Assembly: GCA_963715045.1 (NCBI GenBank)
Contig: CAVQRC010000026.1
Location: 62,001 to 126,000, forward strand
DNA: 64,000 bases
Direction of reading: 5' to 3'
From: CAVQRC01 sp963715045
GTDB taxonomy: Bacteria; Planctomycetota; Planctomycetia; Pirellulales; Lacipirellulaceae
The notes under the pieces are model-generated. The model had not been told where the DNA came from. It saw only the letters and a program-made list of their open reading frames with translations, and made no database searches. Positions 29,947 to 39,384 of the stretch are shown in pieces. A program made the position numbers and the translations under genes. Within the stretch, counting starts at the first letter, position 1. Each line of letters starts with the position of its first letter.

Positions 29947-31741
29947 GCCACGGTTCATTCGCAACTTCTCCATTATCGCCCACATCGACCACGGCAAGAG
30001 CACGCTGGCCGATCGGCTCATGGAACTGACCGGCACCGTGACCAAGCGGGAAATGCGGGAGCAGCTCCTGGACGATATGGACCTCGAGCGGCAGCGAGGG
30101 ATCACGATCAAGGCCCGCGCCGTGTCGATGATCTACCTGCACGACGGCAAGACCTACGAACTGAATTTGGTCGACACGCCGGGGCACGTCGATTTCCAGT
30201 ACGAAGTCTCCCGTTCTCTGGCCTGCTGCGAAGGCGCTGTCTTGCTCGTCGATGCCTTTCAAGGTGTCGAGGCCCAGACCGTAGCCAACGCGTTCGCGGC
30301 GATGGAGCACGAACTCACGATTGTGCCCGTGATGAACAAGATCGACCTTTCGCACGCCCGGCCCGATGAAGTTCGTCTCGAGATGGAACAGAGCCTCGGC
30401 GTCGACGGCGACGAGGTACTGGGCTGCAGCGCGAAGTCCGGAGTCGGCTGCGAGGGCGTGCTGGCAGCGATCGTGGAGCGAGTCCCGGCGCCCACGGGCG
30501 ATCCGCAAGGTCGGCTGCAAGCCATGGTATTCGACTCCCATTACGACGAGTTCCGCGGCGCGATCACGTACGTGCGAATCATGAGCGGGACGGTCGTCAA
30601 AGGCCAGCGGATCCAGTTTCTGCAGGCGGGAACCACCCACGAGGTGCTGGAGCTGGGTCAATTCGCGCCGCGGCGGAGGGCGTGCCAGCGGCTGTCAGCG
30701 GGTCAGGTAGGTTATCTGATCTGTGGGATCAAGACGCTCGGGCACGTTCACATTGGTGATACGGTGAGCACGCCCACCGAGCCTGCGGAGCCACTGCCGG
30801 GCTACCAGGAACCCAAGCGGATGGTGTTCTGCGGTTTGTATCCGTCGGACGGTCAGGATTTCGAGGAACTTCGCGACGCCCTCGACAAGTTGTCGATTAA
30901 CGACCCGAGCTTCGAGTTCGAGCCGGAGACGAGCGACGCGTTGGGCTTTGGGTTCCGCTGCGGTTTCCTGGGACTGCTGCATATGGAGATTGTCCAGCAG
31001 CGACTGGAACAGGAATCGGACATCGATCTGGTGCAGACGGCGCCGAACGTGACCTACGAGGTCGACCTCCAGAACGGCGAGACGATCGAGATCCACACGC
31101 CGACGCGGATGCCGGCGATGGGCGACATCGAAGAAATCCGCCAGCCGGTCGTGCGGGTGAACTTCGTGCTTCCGACCGAGTACATCGGCGCGGTGATGAA
31201 GCTGTGTACGGATCGCCGGGGGACATACGTCCGCACGGAGTACCTTTCGCCGACGCGGGCGATGGTGGTGTACGAACTGGCGTTGGCTGACGTGATCTAC
31301 GACATGCACGACAAGCTCAAGAGTTCGACGCGTGGCTACGGGACGATGGACTACGAGCTGATTGGATATTTTCCGGGCGACCTGGCGCGGCTCGACGTCC
31401 TGGTCAAGAACGAGCGGGTCGACGCGTTCAGCATCATCTGTGATCGCCGCGACGCAGAAGTCCGGGGCCGGGCGATCATCAAGAAGCTCAAGAAGGAGAT
31501 CAACCGCCACATGTTCGAGATCCCGTTGCAGGCCGCCATCGGCACCCGTGTGATCGCCCGCGAGACCATCAGTGCGATGCGGAAAAATGTGACGGCCAAG
31601 TGCTATGGCGGCGACATCTCGCGGAAGCGGAAACTGTGGGCCAAGCAAAAAGAAGGCAAGAAGCGGATGAAGTCGATCGGCCAGGTCGACATTCCCCAGA
31701 AGGCGTTTCTCGCCGTGCTCGAGACGGGCGAAGAGAAATAG
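29939..31741 (+). CDS. lepA: Elongation factor 4 (LepA)
   Basis: A full-length (600 residues) translational GTPase that binds ribosomes and affects translocation and initiation under stress. G motifs: AHIDHGKSTLADRL (P-loop), RGITIKA (G2), DTPGHVDF (G3), NKIDL (G4). The LepA-specific C-terminal domain is complete, with GGDISRKRKLWAKQKEGKKR near the end. The ATG at 29939 is preferred over the TTG at 29936, with AGGG at 29924; it overlaps the ROK gene by eight bases. The 191 bases downstream hold inverted GGGGTCA arrays rather than a plain terminator. Confidence 0.97.
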   Translation: MAEPRFIRNFSIIAHIDHGKSTLADRLMELTGTVTKREMREQLLDDMDLERQRGITIKARAVSMIYLHDGKTYELNLVDTPGHVDFQYEVSRSLACCEGAVLLVDAFQGVEAQTVANAFAAMEHELTIVPVMNKIDLSHARPDEVRLEMEQSLGVDGDEVLGCSAKSGVGCEGVLAAIVERVPAPTGDPQGRLQAMVFDSHYDEFRGAITYVRIMSGTVVKGQRIQFLQAGTTHEVLELGQFAPRRRACQRLSAGQVGYLICGIKTLGHVHIGDTVSTPTEPAEPLPGYQEPKRMVFCGLYPSDGQDFEELRDALDKLSINDPSFEFEPETSDALGFGFRCGFLGLLHMEIVQQRLEQESDIDLVQTAPNVTYEVDLQNGETIEIHTPTRMPAMGDIEEIRQPVVRVNFVLPTEYIGAVMKLCTDRRGTYVRTEYLSPTRAMVVYELALADVIYDMHDKLKSSTRGYGTMDYELIGYFPGDLARLDVLVKNERVDAFSIICDRRDAEVRGRAIIKKLKKEINRHMFEIPLQAAIGTRVIARETISAMRKNVTAKCYGGDISRKRKLWAKQKEGKKRMKSIGQVDIPQKAFLAVLETGEEK

Positions 31742-31744
31742 CAT

Positions 31745-31927
31745 AGGGGTCAGGGGTCGGGGGTCAGGGCATCCCTACCGCCTCGGAAAGAATCCCGCGC
31801 TGAGCGTTTCCCATTCTTCTCTGCTATCCGAGCATGGAGCCCAAGTGGGTGATTCGAGATCGAGTCCTCGCAACCACCCTGTGCAAGATACCGTCCTGAC
31901 CCCTGAGCCCCGACCCCTGACCCCTGG
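31745..31927. repeat. Facing arrays of GGGGTCA and TGACCCC words between lepA and the first signal peptidase gene
   Basis: GGGGTC/GGGGTCAG words at 31745-31769 are mirrored by TGACCCC/CGACCCC words at 31895-31927, with ~125 bases of non-repetitive sequence between. The two arms could pair as a long hairpin. The second arm ends five bases before the GTG start of the signal peptidase. Confidence 0.75.
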
Positions 31928-31932
31928 ATTCT

Positions 31933-33192
31933 GTGCTCCGCCAGTTTCTGCACTTCGGCATTGGCGTCATCATCCTGAGTCTGCTGGTCAGGACCTGGAT
32001 CGCGTTGGGATTGATCGTGCCGGTGGTGGTTGCAGGGGGATCGATGGCCCCCCACCTGCACGGCCCCCATCGTGCGGGCCGCTGTGAAGGGTGCCGTGGC
32101 ACGCTGGCCGTCGGTCTCGAGTATGCTTCGCCGCGACAGACGCTCAGGTGCCCCGATTGCGGCCGCGAGGTGCTGGCCGGCCAGCTCACGCCGGCGTCCG
32201 GTGATGCGATCTGGGTGGATCGCGTTTCGTTGCTGTTTCGATCGCCTCGCCGATGGGAACCGATTGTGTTCCGCTGTCCGCAGCGGGCGACCGACTATTG
32301 CATCAAACGGGTCGTCGGTCTGCCGGGTGAAACGGTGTCACTGCAGCAGGGCGATGTCGTGATCGATGGGCAGATCGTCCGCAAGACACTTCGCGAGCAA
32401 CTCGCGTTGCGGATCCCGATGCATCAGGATGCGGCCGTGGCGAACCACTGGCGGCCCGACCCTCAGCCGTCGGTCTGGCGACGGGGGCCTTCCGGATGGC
32501 AGGCCACCATGACCCCGCGTGACACCCGCAGGCAGGTGTTGCGGTTCCAACCCCGGAATTCCTGGCCGCTCAGGGACGACTACTTTTACAACGCAGACTC
32601 ATTCGCCGCCGAGAATGCCCTGAGCGACTTGATGGTTGCCTGCGATGTCGAGTGCCGTGGTCGGACAACGCTGGCGTTCCGCTGGGCCACTGCGGAGCAC
32701 GAATGGCGGATCGACCTGATGCCCTCGAGGGAAGCTGTCTCGCTCGAGATGGATGGCATTGAAGTGCGAACTGCGGGCTTGCCCAACCCGGGAGATCCCT
32801 TTCACGAAGTGCTGGTGTCTCGGTTCGACCGGCAAACGCTGGTTGCGATTGACGGCACGACGCTTCTGCAGGTCCCGGATCACGCCGCCGCACACTGGAT
32901 ACCACTGCGTCGACTGGAGATTCTGGCCGAAGGGGCGGGAACCGTAGCAGTCCGGAAGCTGCAGATCTTCCGAGACGTCTATTACACGACCCCTTATTGG
33001 CTGGATGAACCCAGCGAGGGGGCGTCAGCAGGCGGGGCCAGCCCCCGTTGGCGGTTGGGGCCTGGCGAATACTTCGTACTCGGAGACAACAGCCCGGTCT
33101 CCGACGACAGCCGCCGCTGGCACCCCCGACCGGGACTCGAAGCGAAACTAATCCTGGGCAGGCCTTCAAGGCCCTGGTGGCGATCACCATGA
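31933..33192 (+). CDS. lepB: Signal peptidase I, zinc-ribbon-containing, first of two
   Basis: A 419-residue membrane signal peptidase that removes signal peptides on the outer side of the inner membrane. A single N-terminal membrane segment (~10-33) precedes the catalytic SerLys dyad: GGSMAP (Ser37) and IKRVVGLPGE (Lys125). Between them is an insertion with CEGC and CPDC pairs (Cys51, 54, 73, 76), resembling a zinc ribbon. A second insertion of ~200 residues (~150-350) looks like a beta-sandwich. The C-terminal box GEYFVLGDNSPVSDDSR is intact. The start is a GTG with no clear Shine-Dalgarno. It lies 187 bases upstream of a second, more elaborate signal peptidase gene. Confidence 0.85.
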   Translation: MLRQFLHFGIGVIILSLLVRTWIALGLIVPVVVAGGSMAPHLHGPHRAGRCEGCRGTLAVGLEYASPRQTLRCPDCGREVLAGQLTPASGDAIWVDRVSLLFRSPRRWEPIVFRCPQRATDYCIKRVVGLPGETVSLQQGDVVIDGQIVRKTLREQLALRIPMHQDAAVANHWRPDPQPSVWRRGPSGWQATMTPRDTRRQVLRFQPRNSWPLRDDYFYNADSFAAENALSDLMVACDVECRGRTTLAFRWATAEHEWRIDLMPSREAVSLEMDGIEVRTAGLPNPGDPFHEVLVSRFDRQTLVAIDGTTLLQVPDHAAAHWIPLRRLEILAEGAGTVAVRKLQIFRDVYYTTPYWLDEPSEGASAGGASPRWRLGPGEYFVLGDNSPVSDDSRRWHPRPGLEAKLILGRPSRPWWRSP

Positions 33193-33379
33193 CGTGCGTT
33201 TTCCGCGCTGCTCCCGTCGATCGATTTACCTATATTCTTCGTATCTAGACGAAGTACAGCAGTTCATTCCCTCACCGGCGGGGGTCTGACGCCCATCGCC
33301 GGTCGGCCGGCCGCACTGGCAGGCGGCCCACAGACCCGCTCAGGTCCATCGCGAACAACACTCTGAGACACGCATTTTC

Positions 33380-35415
33380 ATGGCAAATCAAGCGATTCCG
33401 CCGATCCCGTCGAAGTCGGGAAAGTCGGCTCAGGCAAAACCGGGTACTCCGTCCGAGAACCACTCGTCCCGAAATATCCGTGAGACGATCGAGTCGATCG
33501 TGATCGCGTTCGTGCTGGCATTCCTGTTTCGGACGTTCGAAGCCGAGGCGTTCGTGATCCCGACCGGATCGATGGCCCCCACGCTTCAGGGTCGACACAA
33601 GGATATAACCTGCGAGAAATGCGGCTATCGCTATCAGGCCAGCGCGAGTGAGGAGGAAAGTCAGGAGGTGCTCGAGAGGCGCGGCCAATTGGCCGATCCC
33701 CGCCTTGATGCCCGGCAGCGGGAGCAGCTCCGCAGGGAAATCGACGAATTCGAAATCACGACCGCCACCTGTCCGAATTGCCGCTGGACGACGGTCGTGG
33801 ACCAGATCGACGGCAACTCCCCGCCACCCGACGACTTCGAGTCGCAGCCCTCCTTCAATGGCGATCGGATTCTGGTCAGCAAACTGTCCTATCAGATGGA
33901 CGATCCGGACCGGTGGGACGTGGTCGTGTTCAAGTACCCCGGAGAGGGCAAACAGAACTACATCAAGCGGCTGGTCGGCTTACCGGGCGAAACGATCCGC
34001 ATCCAGAACGGCGATATCCATGTCCGCAATCGACAGGGCGGTCGCGGACCGCGTGACCTGGACACCTTTACCATCGAGCGGAAACCGCCTCACAAAGTGT
34101 TGGCACTTCAGCAGGTAGTCCACGATTCCGATTTCGATTCCGCCGAACTGCACGATGCGGGCTGGCCGCTACGGTGGTCGGTTCAGGACCGCGGCACCGC
34201 TGCTCCTGGCCAGGCAGACGGATCCTTCAAGCTGACGCTCGACACGACCAACGACGGCCGCAACGTGCAACCGACTTTCAACTCCGATGGTACCGGGGAG
34301 GAGACCTGGATCCGCTACGAGCACGTCGTTCCCGACAGTCAGGATTGGGAGCGGATTGAACAGGGTGACAAGGACGCCGCCACTGCGGCCGTTCCCCGTC
34401 TCATCAGCGATTTCTATGCCTATAACACCGAGGTCACACGTCATCATGCCCGGGACTACGCCAGTCCGATCGACCCCAAGCTGGGGATGAACTGGGTGGG
34501 TGATCTGCTGCTCGAGTGCGAGGTCGTCGTCGACGAGGCCCAGGGCTCGCTGGTGCTGGAACTCGTCGAGGCGGGCGTTCACTTTCAGTGCGTGATCGAT
34601 CTGACAACGGGCGAAGCAACGATCCTGATCGACGACGAACCGCAGGCGACCGCGACGACGGACATGCGGGGAGCCGGTACATACGCCCTCCGAATGGCCA
34701 ATGTCGACGACCAGTTGATCGTCTGGATCGACGACACCATCATCGATTTCGGCGGCGAAGACGGCACGTTCGAGTATGACGCCCGCGAGGTCTTCGGCGA
34801 TTCGCCCCAGATCGTGCCGCGGTCAACCGCTGCCGACCCGGGAGACCTGGCGCCGATCGGAATCGCGTCCCGGAACGCCAAACTGACCGTCCGGCACTTG
34901 AAAGTGATGCGGGACGTGTATTACATCGGCGACGAGTCCCGCCCGATCGGCGGATTCGACGATCCTTCGATGATCTCCGAATACAACGCGGAGGATCCCA
35001 CCTATCAGGCGATTCTGCGATCGATCGGCGACCTGTTTAATCGGCGGGGCAACCGATCGTTCAACGCGGACGCCGCCGATCGCGCGTGCGCCGCCCCTAC
35101 CTTGACTTCATGTCGAATCCGGATCAGTGGGACCTGTTCCACAATCGCCGGGTGCCGCAATTCGAACTTGAAAAGCACGCCACGAACCGAGATGGCGATC
35201 AGTTCTTCGTGCTCGGCGATAACAGCCCGTCCAGCAAGGACAGCCGGCTGTGGTCCTCGCCCGGCCAGGGCGGCTTCGTGCGGCCCCGTCCTGGCGGGCC
35301 CTACGTCGAACGCCGGTTGATGACGGGACGGGCCCTCTTTGTCTACTGGCCCCATTCGTGGGATTCACCGGTTCCGTTCTTCCCTAATTTCCGTGACATG
35401 CGGCTGATCCGCTGA
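33380..35415 (+). CDS. lepB: Signal peptidase I, zinc-ribbon-containing, second of two, frameshifted
   Basis: Two frames join near 35080-35095 (around CGCGTGCGCCGCCCC) to give ~678 residues. One N-terminal membrane segment (VIAFVLAFLFRTF) leads to the catalytic Ser64 (PTGSMAPTL) and Lys196 (YIKRLVGLPGE). Between them lies an expanded zinc-ribbon-like insert with CEKC (78/81) and CPNC (131/134) separated by a charged helix. A ~350-residue insertion between the Lys box and the C-terminal GDNSPSSKDSR box has beta-sandwich character (RAGTYALRMANVDDQLIVWI-like strands around residue 440). The C-terminus is in the second frame. Because both catalytic boxes are well kept, the shift is more likely a sequencing error than decay. 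Confidence 0.82.
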
Positions 35416-35443
35416 TCGCGGTGCATCACGGATGGAGACAGAC

Positions 35444-36202
35444 ATGCCTCTGCTCGAGGTCGAAGGATTGGTCAAGAGTTTCCGGCGGCGGCGGGTCGTC
35501 GATGGCGTCGACTTTCAGGTCGAGCAGGGCGAAATCGTGGGGCTTCTCGGTCCGAACGGCGCCGGCAAGACGACCTGTTTCCGGATGACCTGCGGGATGA
35601 TCAAGCCGGACGCGGGGACCGTTCGGCTGGCCGCCCACAACGTGACCAACTGGCCCATGTACCGTCGTGCAGCGGAGGGCGGGATGGGGTACCTGGCCCA
35701 GGAGTCGAGTGTCTTTCGCAAGCTGACGGTCGAGCAGAACCTGCTGGCTGTCATGGAGATGCTCGGGATGCGACGGAAGGAACGCAAGGAACGCTGCGAG
35801 GAGCTGCTCGAACAGTTCGGCATCACGCGTCTCCGCAAGAGTCGGGCGATGTCGCTGTCGGGCGGAGAACGCCGCCGCCTGGAAATTGCCCGGTGCCTCG
35901 TTTCGGAGCCGAAAATCATCCTTCTCGATGAGCCGTTTACGGGAATTGATCCGGTGACGATCGATAGCATTCAAGAAATCGTCCGGGGCCTGAGGGATCA
36001 AGGCATTTCAATCCTGATCACCGACCATCAGGTCCGCGAGACGCTCCAGATCACGAATCGGTCGTACGTCATTCGACTCGGACAGGTCTTATGCCACGGG
36101 ACCCCCGACGAGGTGCTTCAACATCCCGAGGCCCGCAAGCACTATTTCGGCGAGGGGATGCACATCCCACTGGTGGACACCCCGCGGAGAGTGGCCGGCT
36201 AG
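35444..36202 (+). CDS. lptB: LPS export ABC transporter ATP-binding protein LptB
   Basis: A 252-residue ABC ATPase (start at ATG 35444, with GGAG six bases before; an upstream in-frame ATG at 35432 overlaps that site). Walker A GPNGAGKTT, signature LSGGERRRLEIARCL, Walker B IILLDEP, and the H-loop ITDHQ are present. Sequence such as GMGYLAQESSVFRKLTVEQN and DHQVRETL is characteristic of LptB, which with LptFG draws lipopolysaccharide out of the inner membrane. Adjacent genes are not lptFG. Presence of LptB supports an outer membrane in this planctomycete. The gene follows the second signal peptidase by 28 bases and may be cotranscribed with it. Confidence 0.93.
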   Translation: MPLLEVEGLVKSFRRRRVVDGVDFQVEQGEIVGLLGPNGAGKTTCFRMTCGMIKPDAGTVRLAAHNVTNWPMYRRAAEGGMGYLAQESSVFRKLTVEQNLLAVMEMLGMRRKERKERCEELLEQFGITRLRKSRAMSLSGGERRRLEIARCLVSEPKIILLDEPFTGIDPVTIDSIQEIVRGLRDQGISILITDHQVRETLQITNRSYVIRLGQVLCHGTPDEVLQHPEARKHYFGEGMHIPLVDTPRRVAG

Positions 36203-36255
36203 GCGGGCCTACTCGGCGGGCGGAATGCGAGCGCATGATTGTCCGGACTACCACC

Positions 36256-36480
36256 TCGGCATCGCGCTGCTCCTGCTCGTAATCGTGCTCCTGCTCGCAT
36301 CGTACTCGTAATCGTGCTCGTGCGCAGCAGTGACTCGTAATCGTACTCGCATCTCGCGGGCCGTGCGGGCAGCTTCCGAACTCCGCGTTCTTCGCCTGGG
36401 CCAGGTGATTTCCGACCGGTGACGCGAATTCGAGTACGAGTACCGTCGCTGCGCGACTGAGCACGAGCACGAGCACGAGT
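36256..36480. repeat. Facing arrays of CTCGTAATCGTGCTC and GAGCACGAGTACGAG words
   Basis: Between lptB and the J-domain gene, ~100 bases (36266-36356) repeat CTCGTAATCGTGCTCGT-like words and ~60 bases (36425-36480) hold the complementary GAGTACGAG/GAGCACGAG words, with ~70 bases of ordinary sequence between. Together they can form a large imperfect hairpin. This stretch (36203-36506) holds no gene. Confidence 0.75.
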
Positions 36481-36506
36481 GGAAGGAGGGATGCGGGGGC
36501 ACGCGG

Positions 36507-36881
36507 CTACCCATCGCGCAGTAACCGCTGAGCCTGCTCGAAATAGCCCTGCAGCAAGAGAAACTGTTGCCGATCACCGCCGCGGTCGGGGTGCAACCGC
36601 TTGACTCTTTCCCGGTACGCCCGCAGCAAATCCGCCTCACTGCAGGGCACTTCCAGGCCGAAGACGGCCAGACACCGCGGTGTACTCCGACGAACCCAGG
36701 CGGGAAGTTCCTGAGCGGGGAAATGGCTGAGGCTCACCAGCATTCCGCGAATCCGGCGAAGGTGGGCCCGAATATCAAGCGCCATGCAGGCATATCCTGC
36801 CAGCGGCACCAGAAAGACGAAGGCCAGGAACGTGACATGGGCGAACACGTCCACATATTCATTCACGTGCGTCGAAGCCAT
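36507..36881 (-). CDS. Membrane-anchored J-domain protein
   Basis: A 124-residue protein starting at ATG 36881. It has an N-terminal membrane segment (HVTFLAFVFLVPLAGYACMA) and a C-terminal J domain, including LLRAYRERVKRLHPDRGGD with the HPD tripeptide that stimulates Hsp70 ATPase. The HPD lies at residues 97-99, so the last helices of the J domain are short. It is probably a membrane-tethered co-chaperone, the kind that recruits DnaK to the inner face of the membrane. In the raw sequence its frame reads into the ribBA frame because of a frameshift at the end of that gene; the two should be regarded as separate. Confidence 0.78.
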   Translation of the reverse strand: MASTHVNEYVDVFAHVTFLAFVFLVPLAGYACMALDIRAHLRRIRGMLVSLSHFPAQELPAWVRRSTPRCLAVFGLEVPCSEADLLRAYRERVKRLHPDRGGDRQQFLLLQGYFEQAQRLLRDG

Positions 36882-37009
36882 GTCTCTTTTGCCCACCCTC
36901 GTTCGTGTCGGCGAGGAAGCGTGACCCCGGGCAGATGCCTCGGCGTCGAACGTTGGTTTTCTGTTTGCGAGTCGCTGTGGTCGAATGCTAACCGACGGTC
37001 CGACCAACT

Positions 37010-38222
37010 TCACTCCGCTGGCAACTGGTGGCCCATGCGATCTCGCTTCGTCGCGAGATAGCGGGCATTGATACTCGTTCATCGGCGGCATGATCGGCAC
37101 CTGATCGACGACTTCCAGGTCGAAACCGCCATAGATGAACGCGTCTGTCTTCTTCGGGTTGTTGGTCAGCAGCCGAATTCGGGTCAGGCCGAGGTCCTTG
37201 AGAAGTTGAATCCCAATGCCGTAATCTCGCATGTCGGCCCGATAGCCGAGGGCCAGATTGGCCTCGACCGTGTCGAGACCTTCGTCCTGCAAGGCATAGG
37301 CCTTGATCTTGCTGATCAGTCCGATTCCGCGACCTTCCTGGGGGAGGTAGATCAGCACGCCGCACTTCTCCGCGCGAATCATATCCAGGGCCATGTGCAG
37401 TTGATCCCCGCAGTCGCAGCGGAGCGACTCGAGGAGATCGCCGGTGAAACAGGAGGAGTGCAAGCGGACCAACGGGGCGTCCGCTTTGGTCGGGTCGCCG
37501 AGGATAAAGGCAATCGGCTGTTGCGTCTCGTACTTGACCCCGTAGGCGACCACGCGCCCGGTCCCATAGCGCGTCGGCAGGTTGGCCTCGGCTTCGCGAT
37601 AGACCAACTTCTCCCGAACCCGGCGAAAGGCAATGAGCTGCTCGATGGAGATGATTTCCAGGTGATGCTCGGCGGCCAGTTGCAAGAGATCGTCCCGCGC
37701 GGCACGATCCCCGGTGTCGTCGAGGATTTCGCACAGCACGCCGGCCGGTATGGCGCCGGCCATCCGCGCCAGGTCGACGGCGGCTTCCGTATGACCGGCC
37801 CTCCGCAGGACGCCCCCTTCCTTCGCCACCAGTGGGAACAGGTGGCCAGGCCGCACGAAGTCGGCCGGTTCACTGGTCGGATCGCAGATCGCCCGAATCG
37901 TTGTCGATCGTTCGCCGGCCGTGATGCCGGTCCGGGTACTGTGGTGATCGACGGGAACCGTATAATTCGTCCCCAGCGGCGCCGTGTTGTCCTCGACCAT
38001 CGGGGCGAGGTGCAGACGGTTACTCACTTCCGGCAGAATCGGCATGCAGAGTTGCCCCCGCCCGTGGGTAATCATGAAATTCACGATTTCGGGGGTCACG
38101 CGATCCGCCGCGCAGATAAAGTCGCCCTCGTTTTCGCGATCTTCCGCATCAACGACGATGATGACCTCCCCTCGGGCGATAGCTGCGACGGCTCGTTCAA
38201 TGGTAGAGAAGGGGGACGGCAT
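37010..38222 (-). CDS. ribBA: Bifunctional 3,4-DHBP synthase/GTP cyclohydrolase II RibBA, frameshift near the C-terminus
   Basis: RibBA makes both riboflavin precursors: 3,4-dihydroxy-2-butanone 4-phosphate from ribulose 5-phosphate (N-terminal domain: DAEDRENEGDFI, HSTRTGITAGERSTTI) and the pyrimidine from GTP (C-terminal domain: SSCFTGDLLESLRCDCGDQL, with the three zinc cysteines, and GRGIGLISKIKAYALQDEG). Near 37070 one extra base changes the frame. Removing it gives the usual ending NARYLATKRDRMGHQLPAE and a stop at 37010-37012, about 400 residues in all. This is a conserved essential gene, so the shift is probably an assembly error. It is divergent from the alpha/beta hydrolase gene. Confidence 0.92.
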
Positions 38223-38416
38223 CGGATTTGGTCGCTGGGTGAGGAGTAGATCGTAAGCTTGTGAGCTGGCAGACAGGAGGGTGGTCGGGGTCGGAAGGGT
38301 ATGAATGAAGAGGACGAGGGAGGGGATTGCGCTGTGGGTTCTTTGCCCAACCCCGGTATTATAGGTTCGTCGGCAAGGGGCCGAAACGCAGCAGTCTCAG
38401 CGAACACCGCGGCTCG

Positions 38417-39384
38417 ATGCCCGACATGACGAGATTTCCAGCGAGTTCCGCCGTGCCACCAGCTCACCGATGGCTTGCCGTAATCGTGTTGGGGGGCTCT
38501 CTGGGCCTGCCTGCGGTCGTGACGGCCACGGCTCCGAGGCATTCTTTCGAAGTTGTTGCCGACGAGGTCTACGCCGAGCGAGAGAGCGGGAAGTTGCGTG
38601 CCGACGTGTACCGACCCGAGGGGCACGGCCCGTTTCCGGGCGTGCTCGTCATCCACGGTGGCGCCTGGACGATCGGCTCGAAGCGGCAACTTCGCTACGA
38701 AGCCGAGAGTCTGGCCGCTCGGGGATACGTGGCCGTGGCGATCAACTACCGGCTCGCGCCGCGGCATAAGTTTCCGGCTCAAATCGAGGACTGCCGCGAC
38801 GCTTTGCGGTGGATTCAAGCCGAAGCTTCGCGGCTCAGAATCGATCCGCGACGGATCGGTGCTTACGGGTACTCGGCCGGCGCACCTGGCGGCGATGCTG
38901 GGGATGGCCCCCCTCGCCGCGGGAACGGATCCAGATGCCGCGGGGACATCCCGGCCAGCCGCCGATGTTCGCCTGGCTCCCGCAGATCAACGTCCCGGCG
39001 AAGCGACGCTGCGGACCCCTCGCCGCGATCGTGGCCGGGGGTACGCCCTGCGACTTCCGCCCGCTGCCGCCGGACAATCGCATGCTCAGTTACTGGCTTG
39101 GGGCAACGCGCGGCGAACGGCCTGAGGTCTACGACGCGGCATCGCCCGCCGCGTTCGTTTCTCCCGACGACCCGCCGATGTTTTTCTACCACGGGGTCCA
39201 GGATCGTCTGGTCCCGATCGAACTGGCCCGGCAGATGGAAAGGCAGCTCCACAACGTCGGCGTCAAGACGGTCTTTCACGCCATCGACGAAGCGGACCAC
39301 ATGGGTGCTTTTCGCAATCGCGAAGTCACCCTTCACGCGATTGCTTTCCTGGATGGGATCCTCAAACCCCCTTCCCCGCAATGA
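38417..39384 (+). CDS. Secreted alpha/beta hydrolase (esterase/lipase type), two apparent frameshifts
   Basis: From ATG 38417 the protein has a signal peptide (HRWLAVIVLGGSLGLPAVVT) and an alpha/beta hydrolase fold of the hormone-sensitive-lipase type. HGGAWTIGS provides the oxyanion hole and GYSAG the nucleophile elbow. Here the reading frame changes twice: near 38876-38890 (continuing GAHLAAMLGMAPLAAGT) and near 39013-39020 (continuing LAAIVAGGTPCDFRPLPPDN). The acid and His follow in the third frame: HGVQDRLVPIELARQME and AIDEADHMGAF. All catalytic residues are present, so the intact gene is probably active. It overlaps the next gene by ATGA. Confidence 0.75.

Noticed and set aside
36256..36480. 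CRISPR array
   Set aside because: The repeated words are 9-15 bases, imperfect, without regular spacers, and no cas gene is nearby.
36507..38222. A RibBA protein fused to a J domain (571 codons in one frame)
   Set aside because: The fusion arises only because a one-base shift near 37070 hides the normal RibBA C-terminus and stop; the J-domain part has its own ATG at 36881.
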